64,000 nt of DNA, from the NCBI RefSeq assembly GCF_025602895.1, contig NW_026516222.1:372001-436000 (forward strand), read 5' to 3'. This stretch comes from Polychytrium aggregatum (Eukaryota; Chytridiomycota; Chytridiomycetes; Polychytriales). Below, one piece after another: positions 33,901 through 45,100 of this stretch. The translations under genes and the position numbers were made by a program. The notes under the pieces are model-generated. The model saw only the letters and a program-made list of their open reading frames with translations. It was not told where the DNA came from and ran no database searches. Numbering within the stretch: the first letter of the stretch is position 1; each line of letters starts with the position of its first letter.

Positions 33901-36900
33901 GACAGGATCTTCTCCCACTGCTGCACCGAAGGCAAGAAGGCCGTTACGAAGCGAGAGGCTCCCATCGACTGGAGCGACATGGCGTTGTCGTCCAGGGCAG
34001 TCGTGATTTCATCGACGGCGCCAAGGATGAAGCCGCGATCCTCGGTGCCCTTGGTGTACTTGACGACAACAAATTTTGTGTTGCGCCAGGTGTTTTCAAT
34101 GTCACGGATGCCGTTTTCGATACTGAGCTCCTTCATAGCCCCGGACACAATCTCGCCGATGGCCTCGGAGTGTTCGTGCAAGTTCATTGAGAAGAGCTTC
34201 TCGAGGGTAAAGATCTCGGGGTTCATGTCAAAGCTTTTGCCGGTGATCTCCATCAAACGCTTCCAGTGGCGGTCGCGAAGGGCCTCGTTTTTGAGGTCGG
34301 CAAAGAGTGGGATCGAGTCCTTGAAGGTGACGATCTTTTCGGCAACGACGTTGTAAGGCGGTAGTTGCTTGAGCTCCTTGGGCATCTTCTTGAGCCTCGA
34401 CGAGAACGTCTCGACACCCTTGTTGAGGACGTTGATGTCGAGGTTCGACCACAGCGTCGTCGACCATCCGTTGATGGCGTCCTTGACCTCGGTGTAGAGC
34501 TCGTAGATCTTGTCGAGCTCCTTGATTTCGCTCTCGATCTCAAACAGCTCTGGGTACGAGGTGATGATCAGGTTGAACAGCTTCTCGGCCTTGACCAGGT
34601 GCTCGCGCTTGGCTAGAAAGCCAGCGACCATTTCCTTGGACTGCTTCAGCAACTCGAGACCGTGATCCATGTCGAGGTCCATGGCGCCGGGGCCGTTGAC
34701 GGTGAACTCCTCGCGCGCACGCTTGAGCTCGGCCTTGAACTCTTTGACCTGGTTCTGGGTCGTGTCGGTGAACTTTGCCTTGACCGGGATCAGCGAGTCG
34801 TCAACGCGGCGCGCGGTCTCAAGCATCTCGGCCCACTTGACCGGCAGCTCGTTGGCCATCGCAATCTCGTCCTCCGAAATCTCAATGTTGTACATTCGGA
34901 AGATCCGATAGCCTTCAATGACGTCCTGGTATTTGACTTCGACTTCCTCTGTTGCGCCGCGGATCTCGGCGATCACGTTGAGGACAAAGGTCAGGTCGTC
35001 GAGGGTGGTGGGTGTTCGCTGGAGATCTTCGTGGTACTTTTGCATCCTCTCGGTGAGCTCGGTGAGTCCTTCCTTTGTTTTGATATTGAGATGCTTGCCT
35101 TTGGGCAATGTCGCCACCGCACACCAACGCTGTCAGTCTGATGATCAGCGTGCTGGAGTGCCCGGGCAAATGCGCGGCAGCAACCGAGACACACTCACCT
35201 ATAGATACTACCCAGCTGGTGGCCTCGCTATGAATCGCCGCTTGAAGTGGCAGTGAAATGACCCGAATAAATCCAATGTCTTTGACGGTGACCTGATTCT
35301 CGACATCGACAGCGAGTTTGGAGTAGAACGCCAACTTTTCGTCATAGTTGATGATTGTGGGCTTTTTCTGGGCAAACTTTTCCAGCGTGATAACCTAGGA
35401 GGTTCCGAAGCCAAGTGGTGAGCCCATATTCACCCAAGACAACCGGTCCCTTCCCTTGACCAGAGGCTACAATGGTCCGCTCAGACCTCCGCTCACAAAA
35501 CGCACGTGGAGCCGCGAGCACAGGATCACAGAGCTCCGCCGGCGCCGACGATACAACAGGGACGATCTTGATCGGGTATCAGGGCCCCCAAACAAGTCGT
35601 CGAACTGCCAATGCCTCTGCTACATCGGCACGCACCTTGTCCACTTTCCACAGCGGGCGGTACTTGCGCCATGTGTCGAGGTAGCCGGAAAGCTCTCCAA
35701 AGGTCCTTGTGACGGTGGTGTTGAGCTGCGAGACCAAGGCTATGATTTTTTGGTTGCAAACCACGTCGGAATGGAAGCTAAAGACCATCGGCTCTTCGTC
35801 TTCGCTGATTTTCTGAGGCGGCGTGATGTGGCAGGTGCCGTTCTGCCAGCGATGAAACTGCTTGGTCGAGTCGATTACTGATCGCGCAAACTTTATAATC
35901 ATCTTGTAAATCTCAGCAGCGAGCGGTGCGATCACAATCTCGGGAGCCGAGAGCGATGCAAAGACCTTGAAGAGCGGAGCGGACCGCTGTGGCGGGATTC
36001 GGAACGGCGTCGGACCAGGCTTGGTCTTTCGGCTGGTCACTTGGCCCATGAGGCTTTCCAGATACTGTAGATTGTTCACGACCATCTGAGGACCAATCGG
36101 AGAAGTTAGTGATGCTATCGTTGCTATTGTTGCCATCAACGTCAAAGACACAGCCCGGCCCAGCCACGATGACGAGACGGATTCCAGCGCTCAAGTCGGG
36201 ATGTGCCATCAACTTCCTGATGTGGCGGCCAGTGAGTATAGTACAATACGGGCTCAGCGACTTACAAAGTTGAGCGCGGAGAACACCCGCTTTTCCCAAT
36301 AGTAGTAGTAGTCCTTGAGCACCTTGCTCTTGCCTGTGTTGGTGCCAGCGACGAGCGACTCCATCTTGATGAGAAGCGGACCGATGCTGCGATATTTCAT
36401 GGTCATGCCCTCCAGAGTGTTCACTCGATGCTTGTTGATGTAGTCAAAGAACTCCTGATAGAGTGGCCATTCGCGGCGATGTCAGAACGGTCAAGTGTGC
36501 CAGCGCACATCGGTGGCCTCGTGTCTTGGATAAAGCAGCGCAAGCAAAACCAACTCGCTCAAGCGGCGTGATCCGAGAATGTCAACTAACATGGGCATCA
36601 ACAATGTCGCTCGATGTGGGCAATTCGACCAACATTGACTGTGCGATCTGGTCGACCGAGCGTGCGATATTGGCCGAGTTTTTGCGGATCTGGTTCACCA
36701 TGGATGAGAACTTGTTGATTTCCTGGGAATTCAGGATGGGTGTAGCCACCAGATGTTAGTGCCTGAGTGTATGGGATGACCGTTGAGCCAGACAATGGCA
36801 CCAGCCGTGCTACACAGCCACGCAGATTCAGCCCACCTGGTTACACCTCTGGATAAAATCTGGGATTCCGAGGGAGTTCCAGTTGAGGCGTGTAAAGCCC

Positions 36901-39900
36901 GGTTTCATGACGCGCTTCAACTCGACCATCTGCACCTGCAGCAGCTTTCTCTCGGCTTCGTCCAGTAGAACGACGACGCCGTTGTAGCTATTGAGCATGG
37001 CGTTGAGGTTTTCGACATAGGTGTAGTACTTTTCCTCTTGCAGCGCCACGTTCAGTGCGGACTCGGGGATGGAGAACCCCATCAGTTCAAGATACTTGGT
37101 TTCCTTGATGATCTCCTTTAGTTCCGGCCGGAAGTTTACGAGGACTTTCTCGAATGGCTTGTCGGCTGAGGCGTCCGGTGTTCCGGGAGTAGTCGTGGTG
37201 ACGACAACAGTGGCTGGCTGCGCTGCTCCGTCCTTGGTCAGGATATGCGACTTGAGGTACATGATGGAGCTAGCATCGACGGAGGAGCACCACTGGTAGT
37301 AGAGCTGTGATGTAAAAGCGTCGATGAGCTCAAACAGTATCTGGCGTTGTACCCCGCAAAGATCCGCTCGACCCTGATGCTGCATACAGGATTGCTGTCA
37401 CTGCCTAACGTCCATTGCATATGCAGCACATCGCAGACCAAGGACGTGAGAAAACTCGCTGTCATACCGTTTGCTCGTACTCGCGCATGGCTTTTGCAGC
37501 CGTGAGATACTTTCGGGTGACTGCTCGTCCCTGCTCGCTCGCCAGCATCTCCTGTAGCGATTGGAATCGCACGATAGTCTTTTTGATCCTGTAGAATAGC
37601 GAGCGCGACCACGCGATGGCACCTGCAATTTTTGGTTGGTTCTTTGTACACGGTGGATTGTTTCTTTGTGGGTTGATTCGCCGTGGAGATATTCAGTGTG
37701 CAGATGTGATTAGTGACAGATTTGGCTGTCCTGCTCTCCTTCCATACAACTCAAGAGCACGTTCCGGCAACACTCTTCTGCATCACCAACAGACCACAGA
37801 TACTTGTATCTTTGCGTCGTTTGATTCTGTGAAATTCGGCGTGCACATGCTCAAGGTACTCACTTGTTGTTTGTAAAGATCTCCTCGATGATATCGACCT
37901 CGCGGGCGTACTGGTCCAGAATCTCATACCACTTGCCCATAAGCTGGTTATTGATAGACTCGCGGGATTTGATGTTCTTGATGTTTTGCAGCAAATCAAA
38001 CGCACCCTCCGCAGAGCGAAGCTTCTTGAATGAGGCGTCGATAAACTGCTTGGCCATGTCCTCGATCTGCACAATCTGTTCACGGAATCGCGACATGAGA
38101 GAGTCCCAGGAGCTTTGATATCTGGGTGGGCCCAGACACAGCGAGTGGATGAGTAATAGGACACTGGCCATGGAAAATAAGGCAGAATGTGGCTGCCGCA
38201 ACGAGCTACTGCGGTTTTATACAGTCTAGGCTGATTCGTGGTGCTGATGCGATCGCCAGCCCGTGGTCCTTGCCCCCTTACTTTTTGGAAAACTGATCAA
38301 ACGGAATCTGCTCAAAGGGCACGATCAAGGCTTCGACGCGCTTGATCACTTCGTCGATCTGTTGGGGATCGCCCGTGACGGCCTTCAGTTCAGGCCCAAA
38401 GATGCTGTAAAACTGCTCCATGACCTCGGCAATCTCGAACAGATCCGAGCACTTGAGGGCAATATAGTTGGTCTGCTCAAAGAGCTTCTTGCGGTCAAAC
38501 TCCCAGCGTTGATCACGGCCGGACTGCTCGATTCGCTCGCGGACTTGGAAGTAGGTCTGGGCGCAGCGAAGCAGAGTGTTGCGTGTACGTGACCAAAGAG
38601 ACGATCAATCTCACGCTCAGATTCGAAGGAGCGACAAGACTGGGGCCTCCCTCGTCGCTCCCCCCCTTCCACCCCCAAGCATCATATTGGAGATTACCTT
38701 GCTCCAGCTCTCGAGAAGGTTCTTTGCGTCCATGATCTTCTTCTTTGCGCTGACAGGAGGTTCACGGAGGATAGTTTTGATGTTGACAATGTTCTCGACC
38801 TTGTTGGCGAGCTCCCACGCAATGCGGCTCATGAGCGGAACCATGCGTTCGTCCCTGTTGTAGTGCCGAGAGATGATCCAAACCATCCGAATGGCGTTCA
38901 TGAGCGATGGGAGCGAGTCCTGTGGATCGTAAACGGAGGATAGCGCTTGTTGTTACTGAAAATACTCGCAAGCGAGTGAGGGAACCAAACGCCGCACTTG
39001 CGCCGACCGACACCAAACATCTTACCTGAACGCTGATGAGACTGCCTGTGATGATGTTCTTGAAATGCCGCTCCAGGGTGCTGAGGAACTTGACATTGTC
39101 CTTGGCCTCAGTATAGAACTTGTTCAACTCCCCGAGTTGAAACTCGAGCGACGAGCAGCATGGAACCTGTGCTTTGTGCAGGATCTTGACCATCGAGTGG
39201 ACGATTGGCAGATTGAGCTGTTCGTAGAGGGTCGACAGAGATGCATTGCGGTCGCGCCAAAACTCAATCTCGGACAATGGACCCTGGCGTAGGATAGAGA
39301 GTCAGATTGAGCTGGACATCAACACTTTTGTCAACAAACACCACGTCGCTCGTAGAATCGGTTGGATATGGCAATGCACAAGGATCCAGAAGTGTCATCT
39401 GCAATGAATTTTCGGATCTGCAAGTGACGAGGACCCAAGCCAGACACATAGCTGTCGATGTACAGGCATATCGCAGCACCCACATTTCCGTTCGGGACTT
39501 TCTTAGTTTCCTTGGCAAGCGCGCCGATGATGGTCTCAATCCACTCTTCGGCCAGCATCTCGAGCTTCCGCACGACCAGCACGTCTTTGGCTGAAGTGTC
39601 GATGTCGGCGATGGCAACCAAATTCAGGTCGTCTGGAATGTTAAGGCGGGTCTCACCGGCGACCTGCTGGGCGGTGTGGGTGATTTGGCTGGTGAACTTC
39701 TGCATGGCCACGACAAACTCGGAGGTCATGTTGGTTGGAGCCTTGGCAGTAGAGAAAGCGCCTTCGGTCGTCTCCGTGACGGCTGCTTGGCTATCGTAAA
39801 TTTCGTCATCAAAGTCGGGGACACTCAGGATCGGCAAGTAAACCTCTGAGAGTAGCTGCTCGAGCATGATGAGGGTATGGCCAGAGAAGTAACCGACGTC

Positions 39901-41024
39901 TAGCCACTGAGGCAGATGGATCGCGGCATCTGGAAAGCGGTGGAGTGTGTGAATGCACGTCAAGGTACCGCTCTGCTCCACAAGATGTGGTTCCGCAAAG
40001 CGGGAAGCGCTGGCCAGGCTTCGGCAACCTACCTTCGGCGCTTTTGGGCATGGGGATCGGCCCGGCTTTGTTGCGGAGAAAGAAGATCAGGTTGACCTCA
40101 GAGACTTTTTCTGGGACGCTCTGCACATACATGTGAAGTTTGTGGACGTCCTTCATCACGAAGCAGGGCTGAGGTGGGGCGGCTGGGGCAGCGGCGGCTG
40201 GTGGAGCCTCTGGCCCGGGCTGGGCCGTACCGCCTTCTGCTTCGGCTCCTTCAGCGTTTGCTGGACCAGAAGCCTCCTCGGGCTGGGCCTCCTACACCGA
40301 GCGACGTGTCAGCAGCGGGAAATGCGCGACGTACAGAATGCAAGGTCATCTGTAGCTTTGATGATCAACGTACAGCGACAGAAAGTTGTGGAGCGTCTGG
40401 AGCCAGAGCCTCGGCTGCAGCTTCCTTTGGTGTCTGGTCGGTAGCTGCGAAGCGGGGCGAAACAAGCTGAGTGGGCGAGAACGTTTCGGGCAGCTTTGGA
40501 ATATAAGTTCAAGCCCCGTGTGATGAAACACCGTGGCACCTACCTGGGCCATCGCCGGCGGTCTTCTCCTCGGCAGGCTTCGGGCTCTCGCCTGGCTGAT
40601 CACCTGCTGGCGCGCTGGCTGCAGACAACTCGGTGACTTCGGCGGGAGTGGGCTCGGTGGTCAAGTCGACCACCTCGTCGGCATTTGTGGTACTCTCGAC
40701 GGGCAACTCGACAGGCTTGACTTCGATCCGGATTTGTGAGACTTCGTTCCAGAACACGAGCGCGGACTGGTTCGTGTGGGACTCGAGATAGTCCATGAGT
40801 GCTTGGAGGTGAACGCGGTTGTCGCGCTCCAGGCAATCGAGGAACCATTCGGACGGAGACTGCAAGCCGGCGGATGTCGACTCGGCCATGAGGCCGGATT
40901 CGACCTGCTTCCTGATCCACACGATTCGATCATCGTGCAGCGGATCTGCTGGCATGGGTGCCGGGACATAGGCGGGCTCAGCAGGAGCGCCTGTCGCGGC
41001 GCCAGCGGTTCGGGGACGCGACAT
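24903..41024 (-). CDS. DNAH10: axonemal dynein heavy chain, DNAH10-type (inner arm I1/f beta)
   Basis: This is the motor heavy chain of an axonemal inner arm dynein that drives flagellar beating. The 3' exon, 35129-24903, is one open frame of about 3,400 codons holding the linker, six AAA modules, stalk and C-terminal domain. Walker A motifs: AAA1 [19 protein letters not shown] (about 32790-32813), AAA2 [14 protein letters not shown] (about 31950), AAA3 [12 protein letters not shown] (about 30930), AAA4 [13 protein letters not shown] (about 29890). The antiparallel stalk with its microtubule-binding tip lies near 28400-29250. About a dozen upstream exons encode the N-terminal tail, for example 35398-35199 and blocks near 36100-35600, 37385-36828, 38120-37860, 39980-39400. 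The first, 41024-40544, begins [16 protein letters not shown] and has a Pro/Glu-rich linker. The AAA1-AAA2 sequence ([40 protein letters not shown]) resembles DNAH10 more than outer-arm chains. Subtype from memory; upstream exon borders approximate. Confidence 0.88.
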
Positions 41025-42158
41025 GCACGGCAGACGCGAGGGGCTGGGCTGGCCAGGAACAAGGCGTGTTCAATGTGCACGAAGAGGCACAAATGGTCCT
41101 GGAGGGGGGCTCTCTGGCTCGGAGATGCACTCGGCAATTGGAAGAGCTTTGAGAGAGATGGGAGAATGTGCGCGTGCGTATGACGACGCGTGAATATATG
41201 TGATACGCAGGTGTGGACTCTGCTCAGATCCAGCAGTCGCAGGTTGCTGCCCTGGAGCAGAACGAGGCTGGATTGCTGCGTGGAGTGGTCGCCGGGCTGA
41301 AAGCTGAAGCAGCACGAAGGGGCACGAAGCGAATACTGCGGCGCGGTAGTTGCTGAGGGGTCACAAGAACGGGTGTGGCAGCTGGTGCTCTACGGGCAGC
41401 TTCAACGGGAGCAGATGGGAGAGCGCCCTGATGGCAAGCGGACGGGAATGCCCGCGCGAGTGTGGGAAACGGCTGCATTCCCACGGCCGCATGTCCAGCA
41501 GCGCCACGCCGAGACCACGTGGACACATCATGCTGATTGGCCGCGGTCGGTGGCGGCTTGAGCATGTCCGGAGAGCGGCGCACGGGGCGGAAGGCAGCAT
41601 ATGGGAGGCCGGAGGACAGCATCTGCGATGCATATGCGTCGCAAATGCGGACCCAGAGAGGATGCGAGATAGAAACGGAAGTGGGTGTGGATTGCGACAG
41701 GAGGGTGGGTGCATCAGATTGCCAGTGTGATGGGGAATGGCGATCCACGAAACATGAAACATGAAATATGAAACATGAAACATAAAACATGAAACATGAA
41801 ACATGACAGGGCATCCATCGCAACCACAATCAAAACAACTACAATCAGAACAACTGAAATCGCAATATCAACACTCGCAGCTATCGCGGCTGCCGCATTG
41901 GCCACAGCAACTACCACCGGCCGGACACCGTCGGAGTGGCGTCCCATCTGAACCAGCCTCGTCCGCCTGTCCGAGACCGCTCCCACACTCCAAGCAGCGT
42001 CCAGGACTCCCCCCCCCGCTCATGGACAGACCAAAAAGCTGCCCGCTGGCTCTTGGGCTCCCTCCCTCCTTCGCAGCCCGTCTGACCTTTGCCAAGTTAA
42101 TCCAAGCCCAGCACCGATCTACGATCTCCCTCGATCTCATAGACCCGCCGTTCTAGAC
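41025..42158. promoter_or_regulatory. divergent promoter region, dynein / CH-kinase
   Basis: The dynein gene starts leftwards at 41024 and the CH-kinase gene rightwards at 42159, so this 1.1-kb interval should contain both promoters. It includes a 7-bp minisatellite (41750-41806) and, shortly before the kinase ATG, a C-run (CCCCCCCC near 42010). Open frames here, including one on the minus strand rich in Phe/Cys/His from the minisatellite, are not genes. Confidence 0.45.
41750..41806 (+). repeat. 7-bp minisatellite (AAACATG)n
   Basis: About eight tandem copies of AAACATG with two variants (AAATATG, AAACATA), in the intergenic region between two divergent genes. Confidence 0.9.
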
Positions 42159-45100
42159 ATGTCCTCCGCACCCCACAGCTCCGCATTTGCCCTCAGCGAT
42201 CCCATGGGCGCCGATCAGGTGCGGACTGCATTGTATTCGTCTCCTCCGCATCTCCGCAGGGCTCCTGGCCGATCTCCGCAGGATCTGTCTCCTGGCTCGG
42301 CTATCATCCCAGCGTCGAATCCATGATCCTGTCTGCTGTGATCATCCGCCACTTACTGCTATTTCCTTGCTTATCATCGCCACCACTGTCGCTATGACTG
42401 CTGCTGCTGCTGTTTCGCCACCCGACTCATTCGGTCACAAATCAGATCGATAGCGACCTGGATGCTGCCACAACCTTCCTGGAGATGGCCCTGAATGATC
42501 GCCAGACTCTGCCGCGAGATCCCTACGAGCTTCGCCAGCTGCTTCAGGATGGCTCTATTCTGTGTCGGTGCGTAAAGTCTTTTGTTCCTGCGCCAACCGC
42601 AAACATCGATCGGAGACTCCGGGCTCACCCGCATTGACGACATCGACCGCCGCTGTCGCTGCTCGCAATACATCCCTCGCTCGCTGTGACATCGCCGCCG
42701 CCGTCGTCCTCGGCAGCTCCGGCCTTCGCAATATCGCCACTGCATTCCTGCTATCCTTTCTGCAACTTACACCACCCGCTGATCCTGTCTGCAACCCACA
42801 TCACTCGTTGTCGTTGATCGGCGGATGTAATCGCCAGGCTGCTTAGCATTCTCTCGCCTGGGATATTCTCGCTCATTGCCAGCAATGTGTCCCAAGCCGG
42901 TCCATCGCAGCCCAAGGCAAGTGCCGCTTCCGAATCAGCTTGTCGCTTCCTTCGCATCCATCTAACCCGGCGTCTCCCAATCTTCCCGAGCAGACCGACA
43001 ACGTTGCACTGTTCCTGCAGGGCGCCAGGGCTCTCGGTGTTCCGGACTCGGAGCTGTTTGATCCCAGAGACCTACACAGCAGCAGAACTATCCACAATGT
43101 ACATTATCGCTCCGGCATCACAGGCCAGCTTTGTCGCTTTCCTTCATGACGTGCATATCCTGCCATCTCATGATGCGCTGTTGAGGATTCGGCGGCAGGC
43201 GATGCGTGCCCCATCATTTCGGACATGCTCCTGACGAGTCCGGCTCCCTGTTCTGTCTCCCCTAGGTCGTCCTGACCTTGCTTGCCCTCCAGCGCTGCAC
43301 CTCAACCAAAGGCAAGGGCGCTCTACCTCCTATCCGCTCAAAGCCGGCACGCAAGCTGCCTCCGCTTCTAATGAAGGCCGAGGCCGTTGCTAAAGACGCG
43401 CCTGCTATGCGGAAACCAGCCATCACCTCATTCGATGCCATCGGCGTCGATCCACCACTTTCCTCCGCAAGCGCACGCATCGTCGATCAAAGCGCCCTGT
43501 TTAGCATCTCCCAAGTGAGTTCCCGCCGTGCTGAAGACGCTCTTCCTGTCCGCAGGGACGAACAAGCGGCCCCAGAACCTATCCCAGTCTCCCAACCGCC
43601 ATCAAGAGTCAACCCTGTCCGTTCTAATTTCTTCTCTGACATCCAGCTCGAAGGCATTAAGCCCCCGCGCACCCGATACGTCGAGTCTGACTACATCTCA
43701 TCCACCAGCCTTGAGCTCTCTCACCAGTCGGACATGCCCCTCAGCGGCCGAGATGCCGCTGACGACACCGACGAGGAAGTTGTCGTACCGCCCTCCTTCC
43801 GCAATCTCTACGCCGAGGATGCTCGCCCGGCCGAGCCACTACTGGATAGTGATAGGCCCTCCACTCGCGACCCTGGCCCGATGGGTCTGCTCGATCCCCA
43901 AAAGACCTGTAGTGTCGAGGGGGTGCCCTCACCCGAGGCGGAGCACCTCGAGCCTCGCCTTCCCGATGCCGAGGATCTTATGGCCATGATCAAGAGCTAT
44001 GAGGCCGAGAAACGCAAGGGCTCGCAGCAAAGTCACCTCGATGCCGTCCGTCCTGAACAGACTCGGCCCGAAGCCAACAGCAGGGTCTCTGGTTCTGGCT
44101 CCGGCTCTGGCTCTGGCTCCGGCTCCGGCTCCGGCTCTGCCAGAGACCCCGACCGTCCAAACGGACCTGCTTCATCATCCAAGCTAAAGACCAAGAGTCG
44201 TGGACTGGAGCGGCTCAAGAAACGAGTCGCCATGAGCAACATTCGAGCGACAGACTACCCCATGGCGATCGAGTCCGACGACCAGCCTGCCAAAGTCGAT
44301 TCGCTCCACGATCCGGAACCATCATCAGCTCGCAGCGGAGCCTCCAGCAAGGGAAAGGAGCCCTCCAGCGGCTCTGCCTCATTGCCCGCCGAGTCCAGAG
44401 CATCCGGCTCCATCCACCAAGGCGCCGAGCTGCTCCTTGACGAGCCCTCGGTATCAAACACAGTCCTCGATACCAAGATTGGCGCAATTGTAGGACTCGA
44501 CTGCTGCTGCTCTGTTTGTCCAGTACCGCATCACATCATGGTCCACGCTGTAGCTGAATGCTCACTGTGTCGTTCATCTACAGAGCCTTGGAGAGCGTAT
44601 CGGAAAGGGTCGGTTTGGTGAAGTTTACAGGTGGGTTCCGCATGCGCGGTGATCCCGAGATAGCTTTCGCTGCACTTGATTCAGCTTTAAAGGAGTTGTT
44701 AGACTCCCGGTTGGAGTTTGTTGGTGCCAGTTGTCCGTGCAGTGCTGATTCTCACGGCCGTCGATCTCGATGGTGCTGCCGACCATACACAGGGCTCTGA
44801 ATACGACCGACGGTAAGGACATGGGCCGTCATCTTCGGTGCAACGACGCGAGCCGTGCTTGTGTATGTTCGTCTAATCACTTGCCGTCTGTTGAACATCG
44901 TTTCCAGGCTGCGCCGTGGCCATCAAGCGCATTTCGATGCGAAACCTGCCCCAGGATCGCATTACGATGCTGATGGTAGGCCCACCAGACCACCCGAGAG
45001 GGCCGTACACTGGCACCTTGTGTCCGGCCCTGCCTGAGGCACTCGGGGATATCCCGTGGCCGTGTCAGCGACGATTGATTCAGAGATATCCTACAGATTG

